Below are positions 10,041-17,991 of a stretch of 52,735 bases of DNA, piece after piece (the stretch's first letter is position 1; every line of letters starts with the position of its first letter). The DNA comes from Acidimicrobiales bacterium (GTDB lineage: Bacteria; Actinomycetota; Acidimicrobiia; Acidimicrobiales; MedAcidi-G1): NCBI GenBank assembly GCA_016845305.1, contig JAERSW010000001.1, forward strand, positions 1 to 52,735, in the 5' to 3' direction. The notes below the pieces were generated by a model. It was given only the letters and a program-made list of their open reading frames with translations, did no database searches and was not told the DNA's origin. Position numbers and translations under genes: made by a program.

Positions 10041-11354
10041 ATGAGTGAGAACGAACGGTACGACGCCATCATCGTCGGCGCCGGGGTGATCGGCGCAGCC
10101 GTCGCCTTCGAGCTGGCGAAGAAGGGTTGGAAGACCCTCAACGTCGACAAGCTGCCGGCCGCGGGGTACGGCTCGACCAGCAACTCGTGCGCCATCGTGC
10201 GCGCCCACTACTCCACGTTCGACGGCGTCGCCATGGCCTACGAGGGCTTCTCGTACTGGAAGGACTGGTCGAACTACCTCGACAGCGAGGACGAGCGCGG
10301 CCACGCCCTGTACATGCAGAGCGGCACCGTGCTGTTCATGCTCGAGGGCGGCCACCACGAGAAGGTCCTGCCCCTGTTCGACCAGGTCGGCGTGCCCTAC
10401 GAGATCCTGTCCAACGACGAGCTGGGCGAGCGCTACCCGTTCTACGAGCACGGCACCCACGGCGAGCCGTGCCGGCCCGAGGACGACCGCTTCTGGGCCG
10501 AGCCCGAGGGCGAGCTCGTCGGCGCCATGTACACCCCGGATTCGGGCTACGTGTCCGACCCGCAGCTGGCGTCGCACAACCTGCAGCGGGCCGCCGAGGC
10601 CAAGGGCGGCGAGTTCCGCTTCAACACCGAGGTGGTCGACGTCCGCCGGGCCGACGGCCGCGTGGCCGGCATCACCCTGGCCGACGGCACCGAGGTCGAC
10701 GCCCCGGTGGTGGTCAACGTGGCCGGCCCGCACTCGTTCGTCATCAACAAGATGGCCGGCGTGTACGAGTCGATGAACATCAAGACGAAGGCGCTTCGCC
10801 ACGAGGTGCACCACGTGCCGTCGCCGGCCGGCATCGACTTCGAGAAGGACGGCCTGCACTCGTCGGACTCCGACCTGGCCATCTACGTCCGTCCCGAGTC
10901 GGGCAACAACATCCTCATCGGCTCCGAGGACCCGGCCTGCGACCCGCAGGTGTGGGTCGACGACCCGGACGACTACGACGACGTGGTGTCCGACGAGCAG
11001 TGGAACGCCCAGGTGCTGCGCCTGGCCCGCCGCATGCCCGAGTTGGGCGTGCCGTCCGAGAAGAAGGGCATCGTCGACCTGTACGACGTGTCCGACGACT
11101 GGATCCCGATCTACGACCGGACCGACCTGGACGGCTTCTACGTGGCCATCGGCTCCAGCGGCAACCAGTTCAAGAACGCCCCGGTGGCCGGCTACTGCAT
11201 GGCCGAGCTGATCGAGGCGGTCGAGGGCGGCCACGACCACGACGCCGACCCGTTGGTGGTGACCGGCGTGCACACCGGCCTCGAGATGGACATGGGCTTC
11301 TACCGGCGCAACCGGGAGATAAACCCCAACTCGTCGTTCTCGGTCAACGGCTGA
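10041..11354 (+). CDS. FAD-dependent amine oxidoreductase (sarcosine oxidase beta-like)
   Basis: A 437-aa DAO-family flavoprotein with the loop GAGVIG at 13-18 and a second conserved block GYGSTSNSCAIVRAHYST near residue 45. It has no GcvT domain, unlike its upstream neighbour, so it resembles SoxB-type or single-domain N-methyl amino acid oxidases. I chose the ATG at 10041 because GAGAGGTGAGG lies just upstream; starts at 9942 and 10026 would add an unstructured leader. The 150 bp before it hold no recognised gene. It probably completes the demethylation pathway (for example sarcosine to glycine), but the substrate is inferred from context. Confidence 0.82.
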   Translation: MSENERYDAIIVGAGVIGAAVAFELAKKGWKTLNVDKLPAAGYGSTSNSCAIVRAHYSTFDGVAMAYEGFSYWKDWSNYLDSEDERGHALYMQSGTVLFMLEGGHHEKVLPLFDQVGVPYEILSNDELGERYPFYEHGTHGEPCRPEDDRFWAEPEGELVGAMYTPDSGYVSDPQLASHNLQRAAEAKGGEFRFNTEVVDVRRADGRVAGITLADGTEVDAPVVVNVAGPHSFVINKMAGVYESMNIKTKALRHEVHHVPSPAGIDFEKDGLHSSDSDLAIYVRPESGNNILIGSEDPACDPQVWVDDPDDYDDVVSDEQWNAQVLRLARRMPELGVPSEKKGIVDLYDVSDDWIPIYDRTDLDGFYVAIGSSGNQFKNAPVAGYCMAELIEAVEGGHDHDADPLVVTGVHTGLEMDMGFYRRNREINPNSSFSVNG

Positions 11355-11386
11355 GCGACGTCGTCGATCGGCGGCCCGGCGGCGGT

Positions 11387-12061
11387 TCAGCCGTCGTCGG
11401 GCCCGCCCTCGACCAACTTCAGGGCCCGCCGGAACTCGCGGCGGGTGTGCTCGTCGCTGAGGCTGTCGGCGTCGCCGGGCTGCTCGACCAGCACCGGCGG
11501 GTCGGCGTCGAACTCGAGGCGCAGCGCCCGGCTCATCACGCCGTGCATGGCGTACGTGCACACGATGTAGGTGAGCTCGAGGATCTCCTCGTCGGACAGG
11601 TGCGCCTGGAGGGCCGCGAAGACGCCGTCGGGCACCCGGCCGTGCTGGATCGACAGGGCGTCGGTGTAGGCCAGCACCGCCCGCTCGTCGTCGTCGAAGC
11701 AGGTGGCCGTCTCCCACGCCTCGATGGCGTCGATCTTCTCGTCGGAGATGCCGACGGTACGGCACGCCTTGCGGTGCTGCGAGTAGACGAAGCGGCTGCC
11801 CACGCACCATCCCACCCGGGTCTGGCCGAGCTCGCGCAGCCTCGGGTCGAGGAGCCGCTTGGGGCTGCGGTACAGCGCGATGCCGGCCACCGCGTGGTCG
11901 AACACGTCGGGCACCAGGGCGAAGGTCGACCACCAGTCACCGGGCGACCCGGTGGGGGTGCCGGGTTCGTCGACCGGGTCGCGGTCGCCGAACAGCATCT
12001 GGAACACGGGCTGGGCGCCGGGGTGCAACTCGGAACGCCGGACCCGCCGGAGTCGGGACAT
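11387..12061 (-). CDS. Carboxymuconolactone decarboxylase / AhpD-like protein
   Basis: A 224-aa all-helical CMD-family protein with the conserved core RELGQTRVGWCVGSRFVYSQ followed by HRKA (around 77-100). In AhpD-type peroxidases this segment is CxxC followed by His. Here the cysteine pair is not retained (only WCVGSRFVYSQH), so disulfide peroxidase activity is doubtful and a decarboxylase-like or unknown role is more likely. It is convergent with the FAD oxidoreductase, with 32 bp between the stops. Upstream, TACGGT stands exactly 7 nt before the ATG, pointing to a leaderless transcript. Confidence 0.8.
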   Translation of the reverse strand: MSRLRRVRRSELHPGAQPVFQMLFGDRDPVDEPGTPTGSPGDWWSTFALVPDVFDHAVAGIALYRSPKRLLDPRLRELGQTRVGWCVGSRFVYSQHRKACRTVGISDEKIDAIEAWETATCFDDDERAVLAYTDALSIQHGRVPDGVFAALQAHLSDEEILELTYIVCTYAMHGVMSRALRLEFDADPPVLVEQPGDADSLSDEHTRREFRRALKLVEGGPDDG

Positions 12062-12278
12062 GGCCGGGACCGTAGGCGCGCGGCCCAGCGGTGCTCCCAG
12101 CGGGCTGGCCCCTCCTCATGGGCCGGCCGCCGGGGGGGCGACCGGACATCGTCACGGCCGCGCCGTACCATTCGGGTGACTCATCCAGAGGATCCGAGGG
12201 ACCCGGCCCGCTGACGATCCGCCAACCTGCCCGAGAGGGTGAGGTGGTCCCGCCGGGATCGATGAGGAGGTGGCCACC

Positions 12279-13736
12279 ATGGCCCGATCGTCCACCGGCT
12301 TCGACCGAGAGGCCTACCGCGCCGACCTGGCCGACCGCCTGATCCGAGGAGCCGCCTTCCGGGGCGGTCACCGGGAACGGGCCCAGATCCTCCAGCGACT
12401 GGCCCACAGCGACGACCACCGTGACCGGGCCCTGGCCGCCCGGTGCTCCCCCGACCCGTCCCTCCTCGAGGGCCTGGCCGGTGACCGCCACCGGGAGGTC
12501 CGCGGAGCCGCCGCCCTCAACCCCCGGACGCCTGCGGCCCTCCTCGCCGAGCGGGCAACCGACCGCGTAGCGCTCGTGCGGATGGCCGCGGCGACCAACC
12601 CGTGCACGCCACGCGACGCTCTGTTGACGCTGGCGTCGGACCCCGACGTCCGGGTGCGGCGGTCCGTGGCCGGCAACTCGTCCGCGTCAGCCGAAGCCTT
12701 CCGGATCCTCGTCGAGGATGCCGATGCGGTGGTCCATCAGCGCCTCGGCTGGAACGTGGCCATCCCCGGCGCGGTCGCCCTCCGCCTCGACGCGGCGGGA
12801 GAGTTCCCGATCCTGGCCATCACGGACGGCGTCGTCGACCTCGCCGCGGAGGAACTACGCGAGTTGGCCGGGTCCGACGTCGACCAGTTCCGGTACGCGG
12901 CCGCCGAGGATCCCGACACTCCGGCCGACGTCCTCGAGGTGCTGGCCGATGACGACGGGGCCAAGCCCGGGCGCTACATCGGCCACTGGATCCCCATCCG
13001 GAGTGCCGTGGCCGCCAACCGCTCGACGCCGACGCCGACGGTGGCCCGCCTCGCCGGCGACCCCGACCCCCGGGTCCGGGCCTCCGCTGCCGACAACCCC
13101 GGGTGTCCGGTGGACGTGCTCCGCCTCCTCGTCGACGACGACGCGTCGATCGTCCGCCTGTCAGCGGTCCACAACCCGCGGACGCCGGCCCGGTCCGTCT
13201 GGCGCCTCGTCGACGACCCCGAGGTCTCGGTCCGTCAGGCCATCGCCGACCAGGCCCGGTTCTCCCGCAAGTTGCGCGAACGGGCGGTCCCACCGCCGGC
13301 ACTCGAGCCCGAGCCCGAGGTCCAGCCCGAGCCGCCGCGGCGTCGACGGGCGATCCAGCCGCCGTCCCCACCGCCACCTCCGCCGCCGGAACCCACGCCG
13401 TGCGACGGAGAGACCTGTGCACGGACCCTCTGCGTGGCCGGCCTCCACGTCGGCGACGACGTCCTCGACGACCTGTGGGCCGTCGCCTCGGCCTCGCGGG
13501 AGGGCGGCTACCCCGGGGGCGGCGACACCGCCGAACTGCACGAGGTGGGCGACGACGTCTACGTCTGCTGGTCGGAGAACGGAGGCTGGAGTGCCCTGGG
13601 TCGGTTCGCCACCTTCGACGCCGCCGAGCGGGCCTGGCGGGACGCCTACGGCATCGACGACTGGGAGGACGAGGACGAGGACTGGGACGAAGACGACGAG
13701 GACGACGACTACGACAGCGGCGACGACGAGGACTGA
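12279..13736 (+). CDS. Leucine-rich-repeat-variant (LRV/HEAT-like) protein with acidic tail
   Basis: A 485-aa protein. Residues about 30-330 contain roughly 22-residue helical repeats of the type VRxAAAxNPxTPxxxLxxLAxDxD, the LRV/HEAT-like solenoid pattern. A proline-rich linker (about 335-375, with runs of P and EPEP) leads to a compact domain (CDGETCARTLCVAGLHVGDD to AAERAWRDAYGIDDW) and then a tail of almost only Asp and Glu. This suggests a protein-interaction scaffold; no enzyme motif is visible. I chose ATG 12279 because GAGGAGG lies 8 nt upstream, and an in-frame GTG at 12270 overlaps that site. Its last 28 bp overlap the 3' end of the opposite-strand RDD gene. Confidence 0.8.
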   Translation: MARSSTGFDREAYRADLADRLIRGAAFRGGHRERAQILQRLAHSDDHRDRALAARCSPDPSLLEGLAGDRHREVRGAAALNPRTPAALLAERATDRVALVRMAAATNPCTPRDALLTLASDPDVRVRRSVAGNSSASAEAFRILVEDADAVVHQRLGWNVAIPGAVALRLDAAGEFPILAITDGVVDLAAEELRELAGSDVDQFRYAAAEDPDTPADVLEVLADDDGAKPGRYIGHWIPIRSAVAANRSTPTPTVARLAGDPDPRVRASAADNPGCPVDVLRLLVDDDASIVRLSAVHNPRTPARSVWRLVDDPEVSVRQAIADQARFSRKLRERAVPPPALEPEPEVQPEPPRRRRAIQPPSPPPPPPPEPTPCDGETCARTLCVAGLHVGDDVLDDLWAVASASREGGYPGGGDTAELHEVGDDVYVCWSENGGWSALGRFATFDAAERAWRDAYGIDDWEDEDEDWDEDDEDDDYDSGDDED

Positions 13737-14254
13737 CGGCTCCGGTCGACGACGACGCGGGTGCGCAGGACCTTGTCGATGAGGCGCTGGTTCCGCTCGT
13801 CCCAGACCGGCCACAGGTAGTCGACCAGCTGGACCACGTTGCCCGGGCCCTGCACGCCGCCGACCAGGCCGGGGACCAGCCAGCGGCCCACGCCCTTCGC
13901 CCCACCGGGTGGCTCGCCGGTGTCGACGTCGACGAGGCGGATCCCGAGGCGCCGCTTGCCGGGCGTGGTGCCGCTGACGCCCTGCCGGTAGCCGAACAGC
14001 CAACCGCCCCAGACGAACACCCCGAGGCCGAGGACGGCGCCGACGGCGATCAGCAGGATGCCAACCCCGTCGGCCACGAACTCGTCGGCGGGTTCGTCCC
14101 AGCACAGGACGACGCCCACCACGACGACGACGGCCGGCACCACCAGGGCGAGGAGGAACAGCACGATGTCGATGAGGGCCGCCCACGCCCGCGTCCACCA
14201 GCGGGCGCCGACCAGGTCGCCGGGCACCTCGGGGGTCAGAGGGTCGTCGGACAT
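13709..14254 (-). CDS. RDD-family integral membrane protein
   Basis: A 181-aa protein with an RDD domain. ARWWTRAWAALIDIVLF opens the first hydrophobic helix (about 25-50), a second helix runs about 62-85, and the motif TPGKRRLGIRLVD follows. The C-terminal part is soluble and ends WDERNQRLIDKVLRTRVVVDR. Function is unknown for most RDD proteins; some act in ion homeostasis. Its 3' end overlaps the LRV gene by 28 bp tail to tail. Its start is separated from the divergent phyH gene by only 24 bp, which hold two overlapping leaderless promoters. Confidence 0.85.
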   Translation of the reverse strand: MSDDPLTPEVPGDLVGARWWTRAWAALIDIVLFLLALVVPAVVVVVGVVLCWDEPADEFVADGVGILLIAVGAVLGLGVFVWGGWLFGYRQGVSGTTPGKRRLGIRLVDVDTGEPPGGAKGVGRWLVPGLVGGVQGPGNVVQLVDYLWPVWDERNQRLIDKVLRTRVVVDRSRQSSSSPLS

Positions 14255-14278
14255 GGCCCGAGACTAGGTTCGGCGGCC
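14255..14278. promoter_or_regulatory. Overlapping bidirectional leaderless promoters (RDD / PhyH)
   Basis: The 24-bp gap between two divergent start codons contains AGACTAGGTT (14261-14270). Read rightward, TAGGTT (14265-14270) lies 8 nt before the phyH ATG. Read leftward, TAGTCT (14266-14261) lies 6 nt before the RDD ATG. The two -10 boxes share the central TA, and neither gene has room for a ribosome binding site. Confidence 0.6.
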
Positions 14279-15109
14279 ATGCCGGAGCGTTCGCCCGTCC
14301 TCCCCACCGACGAGCAGGTGGCGACCTTCCAAGAGGACGGCGTGGTGCACGTGCCCGGCGCCGTGGACGCCGCCTTCGTCGACGAGGTGCTGGCCCTGGC
14401 CGACCGGCAGCTGGTCGAGCCCGGACCGTGGGTGACCGACACCGGCGCCGAGGCGGTGGCCGGACGGCTGTTCACGTCGCGGTACCTGTGGCGCGACGAA
14501 CCGGTGGTCCGCCGCTTCGCCCTCGAGTCGGGGGTGGCCGGCCTGGCCGCCGCCTGCCTCGGCTCGTCGTCGGTGCGGCTCTACTTCGACCACCTGCTGG
14601 TCAAGGAGCCGGGGACGGCGTCGCCCACCCCGTGGCACCAGGACATCCCGTACTGGCCCTTCCTGGGCCGGTCGATCTGCTCGGTGTGGGTGGCCTGCAC
14701 GTCGTCGACGGTGGCCGACAGCTCGCTGGAGTTCGTGCGGGGGTCGCACCGGTGGGACCGGTACTTCGCCCCGAGCTCGTTCGACGGCGAGCCGGGGTGG
14801 ACCGACGACTTCGAGGGCGAGGAGGTCCCCGACGTGGAGGCCGACCGGGCCGCCTACGACGTCGTCGGCTTCGACGTGGAGCCGGGCGACGCCATCGTGT
14901 TCTCGGCGTGGGCGGTGCACGGCGCCCGCGGCAACGACGGGACGGGGCGGCGGGTGGCGTTGTCGACCCGCTGGCTGGGCGACGACGCCGTGTGGCATCC
15001 CCATCCCGGATGCGACCCGACGGTCACCCAGGCCGACACCACGGCCGTGCCCGGGCAGTACCTGGCCGACGACGACCGGTTCCCGGTGGGGTGGTCCGTC
15101 CCCGGCTGA
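14279..15109 (+). CDS. Phytanoyl-CoA dioxygenase (PhyH) family Fe(II)/2-oxoglutarate oxygenase
   Basis: A 276-aa cupin-fold oxygenase. The iron ligands are visible as H120-x-D122 (PTPWHQDIPYW) and His214 (AVHGARGN), with the 2-oxoglutarate-binding arginine in GRRVALSTRW. Members hydroxylate CoA-bound or small organic substrates, and the substrate here is unknown. The short N-terminal segment DEQVATFQEDGVVHVPGAVD is family-typical and supports the start at 14279, which has a leaderless TAGGTT box. The gene converges on the HD-domain gene with 75 bp between stops. That gap contains a 13-bp direct repeat (15127-15139 and 15143-15155) but no clear terminator. Confidence 0.88.
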   Translation: MPERSPVLPTDEQVATFQEDGVVHVPGAVDAAFVDEVLALADRQLVEPGPWVTDTGAEAVAGRLFTSRYLWRDEPVVRRFALESGVAGLAAACLGSSSVRLYFDHLLVKEPGTASPTPWHQDIPYWPFLGRSICSVWVACTSSTVADSSLEFVRGSHRWDRYFAPSSFDGEPGWTDDFEGEEVPDVEADRAAYDVVGFDVEPGDAIVFSAWAVHGARGNDGTGRRVALSTRWLGDDAVWHPHPGCDPTVTQADTTAVPGQYLADDDRFPVGWSVPG

Positions 15110-15184
15110 GCCCTCCCGGGGCCCGCTGGGTCCCCGGCCGGTTGGGTCCCCGGCCACCTCGGGCCATCCGGTCGGACCTCCGGC

Positions 15185-16411
15185 TCAGGCGTGTGCCGCC
15201 AGGTTCCGTAACTCGTCGACCGTCCGGCGGAGTTCCCGGGCGGCACGGCCCGGGCGGTGACGGTCGAACGCCGAGGCCAGCTCGCCGTAGTACCAGGCCT
15301 GGTCGGCGGCTCCGGCGTTGAACCGGCCCCAGAAGTCGGTGCCGTCCACGTCGGCGGCCCGGGCGTCGTCGACGATGCAACGGGCGTTGTGCCGCTTGTC
15401 GGCCAGCGACACGCACAGGGTGGCCCGGTCGGCCTCGGCCAGGTGGTCGACGTAGGCCTGCTTGCGGTCCCGCCACGGGCCCTTGTCGCCGTCGGCGGTC
15501 GGCTCGGTGGCGTCGCTGCACCCGTCGACGATGGAGGCCACCTCGTCGCCGAACCGCTGCCGCAGCATCGGCACCGTCACGCGCCGGCGCCCACGGTCGA
15601 TGGTGTCCTCGACGACGTCGTGGAGGATCGCCGCGATGGCGATGTCCTCGGTGCGGTCGACGAGGTCGGGGTCGGTCGCCGCGTCCTCCATGGCCAGGGC
15701 GGCGACGGCCAGCAGGTGGCCGAGGTAGGGGATGTCGGTGCCCTTGCGGACCTGCCCGTCGTGCATCGACCGGGCGTACTCGACCGCCTCGACGAACCGC
15801 CCCGAGATCGGCGGCGGATCGGGCAGCTGGTCCGTCGATGGCGCCATGGGCCCACTCTCGCGCGGTTCCCCGGGCTCCCGCTCCCAGGCGGCGGGGAGCG
15901 GGTAGCCGTATCGGCCGACGTCCAGGGGTGCCCACGAAGGCCGGTCCCGGGGCGGCAGCTCGAAGACGTCGCCCGTATCGGTCACGTACTCACGGACGTC
16001 CTGGTCGTCGGCCCCGTCGGCCGAGGCAGCGGCCGTTCTCGCCGCGGCCAACCCGGCCGGAGAGTCGGGCGGTGGCACCTCGATCCAGCGTCCCGTCTCC
16101 GGGTCCACCTCCCGGTACTCGTTCTCGTAGCCGGGGAGGTCGACGACCCCGCCTGATGCCCTGATCTCGGCGATCTGCTCCTCGAGCCGCCGCCAGGACC
16201 CTTCGTTCTCCGGCGTGACCGGAATGAAGGAACGCTCATCGCCGTAGGGGATGCCCTTCATGATCTCGATCGAGATCCGGTACACGTCGGGTCGGCTCAA
16301 CTCTTCCTCCGCCCCCCTGTCCCGTCCCGCCGTGACACCCGAACCCTTCCCACTCCTGGAGACCGGCCAGTTACCGTCCTCCCTCTCCGGCCCACTCGCC
16401 GCATCGACCAC
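15185..16411 (-). CDS. HD-domain protein resembling a small alarmone (ppGpp) hydrolase
   Basis: A protein of 408 aa if the GTG at 16411 is used. The C-terminal half is a RelA/SpoT-type HD phosphohydrolase: RKGTDIPYLGH (222-232), ILHDVVEDT (HD 264-265, ED 268-269), and SLADKRHN. This is the motif set of MESH1-like alarmone hydrolases, which remove the 3'-pyrophosphate from (p)ppGpp. No synthetase domain follows. The first 190 residues are unlike known hydrolases and include a Pro/Asp-rich stretch. An internal ATG at 15847 would give a hydrolase-only protein, so the start is uncertain. The gene is divergent from hicA, only 41 bp away, and could share its control region. Confidence 0.75.
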   Translation of the reverse strand: MVDAASGPEREDGNWPVSRSGKGSGVTAGRDRGAEEELSRPDVYRISIEIMKGIPYGDERSFIPVTPENEGSWRRLEEQIAEIRASGGVVDLPGYENEYREVDPETGRWIEVPPPDSPAGLAAARTAAASADGADDQDVREYVTDTGDVFELPPRDRPSWAPLDVGRYGYPLPAAWEREPGEPRESGPMAPSTDQLPDPPPISGRFVEAVEYARSMHDGQVRKGTDIPYLGHLLAVAALAMEDAATDPDLVDRTEDIAIAAILHDVVEDTIDRGRRRVTVPMLRQRFGDEVASIVDGCSDATEPTADGDKGPWRDRKQAYVDHLAEADRATLCVSLADKRHNARCIVDDARAADVDGTDFWGRFNAGAADQAWYYGELASAFDRHRPGRAARELRRTVDELRNLAAHA

Positions 16412-16415
16412 TCCC

Positions 16416-16440
16416 CTTGTCTTTGTTCGACAAGTAGATT
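16416..16440 (+). promoter_or_regulatory. Palindromic operator and -10 box of hicAB
   Basis: A perfect inverted repeat CTTGTC (16416-16421), 7 nt, GACAAG (16429-16434) is followed directly by TAGATT (16435-16440), 12 nt before the hicA GTG. This is a typical layout for autorepression by a HicB-type antitoxin. It also lies just upstream of the divergent HD gene. Confidence 0.5.
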
Positions 16441-16452
16441 GGCCTGCAACGA

Positions 16453-16704
16453 GTGAAGTCTTGGACGAGCCGGGCGCTGCTCCGGTTCCTGCAGAGAACC
16501 CATGGAGCGACCGTCATCCGCCAGAAGGGATCCCACGCACGCCTCGAGGTCATGGGGCCCGATGGCACGACGTCCAGGACCACCATTCCCCTGCACGGTG
16601 GCGACCTGACACCGAGCACCGTGCGGAGCATCGAACGCCACCTGGCACCCGCGCTCGGCGATGGCTGGCTGCGCCGTGAGCGCCGACCGGGAGGAAGCGC
16701 ATGA
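16453..16704 (+). CDS. hicA: HicA-type mRNA interferase toxin
   Basis: An 83-aa protein with the HicA double-stranded-RNA-binding-like fold: SRALLRFLQRTHGATVIRQ, the catalytic-loop motif GSHARL with His28, and TIPLHGGDLTPSTVRSIERH. Such toxins cleave mRNA and are neutralised by HicB. The start is the GTG at 16453, placed by the TAGATT box upstream. The stop overlaps the next gene's start by 4 nt (ATGA), so toxin and antitoxin are translationally coupled, toxin first as in other hicAB pairs. The C-terminal RRERRPGGSA tail is slightly longer than usual. Confidence 0.85.
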   Translation: MKSWTSRALLRFLQRTHGATVIRQKGSHARLEVMGPDGTTSRTTIPLHGGDLTPSTVRSIERHLAPALGDGWLRRERRPGGSA

Positions 16705-17084
16705 GCTACGACATCCGACTCGTCCAGGACCCGGCCGGCCCGTGGACCGGGGTCTGCGACCAGGTCAACGCGGTGACACAGGCCAGGACGGTCCGTGGTG
16801 CCCTGTCGCACCTCCGCAGCGCCATCGCGCTCTCGGTCGACGGCGACGAGGACGACGTGGCCTACGGGACGGTCGAGATCGTCCTCGCCGACGGGCGGGA
16901 CGCCACGGAACTCCTTGACGAGGTCCGCGAGGCCCGGGTCCGACTCGCCGACCTCGAGACGAGGACGAGGACGCTGACGCGCGAGGCCGTCCGCGTCTTC
17001 ACGGACGCCGGCCTGCCCCGCCGTGACGTCGGCGAGATCCTCGGCCTCTCCGGCCAACGCATCACCCAGATCCTCGACGCCTGA
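16701..17084 (+). CDS. hicB: HicB-like antitoxin with C-terminal HTH
   Basis: A 127-aa partner of HicA. The N-terminal half (DIRLVQDPAGPWTGVCDQVN, then TVRGALSHLRSAIALSV) has the degraded RNase H-like HicB pattern. A helical segment (about 78-100) follows, and the C terminus carries a helix-turn-helix (LPRRDVGEILGLSGQRITQI, about 104-123) that would bind the upstream palindrome. It overlaps hicA by 4 nt. Confidence 0.8.
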   Translation: MSYDIRLVQDPAGPWTGVCDQVNAVTQARTVRGALSHLRSAIALSVDGDEDDVAYGTVEIVLADGRDATELLDEVREARVRLADLETRTRTLTREAVRVFTDAGLPRRDVGEILGLSGQRITQILDA

Positions 17085-17103
17085 CCGGGCTGTCGGGCAT
17101 GTG

Positions 17104-17129
17104 CGTAACATCTACGTTACGGATACTCT
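17104..17129 (+). promoter_or_regulatory. Operator palindrome and leaderless promoter of the higA-like gene
   Basis: An inverted repeat CGTAAC (17104-17109), 6 nt, GTTACG (17116-17121) is followed at once by TACTCT (17124-17129), 6 nt before the ATG at 17136. The palindrome covers the -35 to -10 zone, so binding there would block transcription. Confidence 0.55.
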
Positions 17130-17135
17130 GATCGG

Positions 17136-17444
17136 ATGAACGAGCCACGAACCGCTGCTGAGCGGTACCTCGCCGAGCGGCGGGCAGAGCCCGGAGGCGA
17201 GGCGGCCTACCAGGCGGCACGAAGTCGGATCGACCGCATCGACGCCATCATGCGAAGGCTCGACGAGCACCGACGCCACCAGGAGTGGTCCAAGGCCGAA
17301 CTCGGCAGGCGTTCCGGCCTCGATCCGGCAGCCATCCGTCGGCTCTTCTCGACCGCGAGCCCGAATCCCACGCTCTCGACGCTCGTGGCCCTCGCCGACT
17401 CCATGGGACTCGAGGTCGACCTGAAGCCGACCGCTGGCCGGTAG
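17136..17444 (+). CDS. XRE/HigA-like antitoxin
   Basis: A 102-aa protein. A helical N-terminal half (RSRIDRIDAIMRRLDEHRRH) precedes a Cro/CI-type HTH (WSKAELGRRSGLDPAAIRRL and then NPTLSTLVALADSMGLEV, about 51-97). This is the layout of HigA-type antitoxins that pair with Gp49/HigB toxins. It has a leaderless promoter inside a palindrome, consistent with autorepression. The likely toxin lies on the opposite strand, tail to tail, 6 bp away, instead of in the same operon. Confidence 0.75.
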   Translation: MNEPRTAAERYLAERRAEPGGEAAYQAARSRIDRIDAIMRRLDEHRRHQEWSKAELGRRSGLDPAAIRRLFSTASPNPTLSTLVALADSMGLEVDLKPTAGR

Positions 17445-17450
17445 TCGCCC

Positions 17451-17879
17451 TCAGGCCCACACCCGCCCGGTCCGCCGGAACTCCGCCCGATCGGCCAGCA
17501 CCGTCCGGTAGTCCCGCGACGCTGCCGGCGACCGTCGAGGCTTCGACAGGCCACCGAGGACGACGATCGAGGGCCCACCCAGGCCCTTCCCATCACGGAC
17601 CAGCAGGCAGAAGACGCGATGGTTCCGACCTCCGCCGCGGACCCGCACCTCGTAGATCCCGGCCATCGCTCCGCTCATGGCCTCCCACATCCCGCCTCCC
17701 GAGAACGAGGGCGGCGGTCCCGCAGCGACGGCGTCGAGGATCGCCGAGACCTCTGCCGTCGTCGACGTCGACAGGCCGTCGAGGAAGTCCATCGCCGGGA
17801 CCCGGCCCGACCCTCCATCGGGTTCCGTCCGCTGGAAGAAGTGGATCCTCCAGGGATCCCGACGCCTCTCGGCCCCCAT
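17451..17879 (-). CDS. HigB/Gp49-like (RelE-fold) toxin candidate
   Basis: A 142-aa protein from the ATG at 17879. Its core resembles the phage-derived Gp49/HigB family: RIHFFQR, a central helical region FLDGLSTSTTAEVSAILDAV, AGIYEVRVRGGGRNHRVFCL and LVRDGKGLGGPSIVVLGGLSK, ending RTVLADRAEFRRTG. RelE-fold toxins cleave mRNA at the ribosome. An in-frame upstream start at 17978 would add 33 low-complexity residues and is less likely. It converges on the HigA-like gene, which is unusual. If the two do not form a pair, this could be an orphan toxin relic. Confidence 0.65.
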   Translation of the reverse strand: MGAERRRDPWRIHFFQRTEPDGGSGRVPAMDFLDGLSTSTTAEVSAILDAVAAGPPPSFSGGGMWEAMSGAMAGIYEVRVRGGGRNHRVFCLLVRDGKGLGGPSIVVLGGLSKPRRSPAASRDYRTVLADRAEFRRTGRVWA

Positions 17880-17991
17880 GACACCACCATCCAGCCGAAG
17901 CGCCGGCTCTCGTTCGAGTCGGACGGCGGGAACCGGGGGTGTCCCACCCCGCAGGCGATGGTCGGCCGTGAAGACCAACGCCGGGCGAATC

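Noticed and set aside
15127-15155. 13-bp direct repeat TGGGTCCCCGGCC as a terminator or CRISPR-like repeat
   Set aside because: Only two copies with a 16-bp period and no stem of useful length. No CRISPR array was found anywhere in the window.
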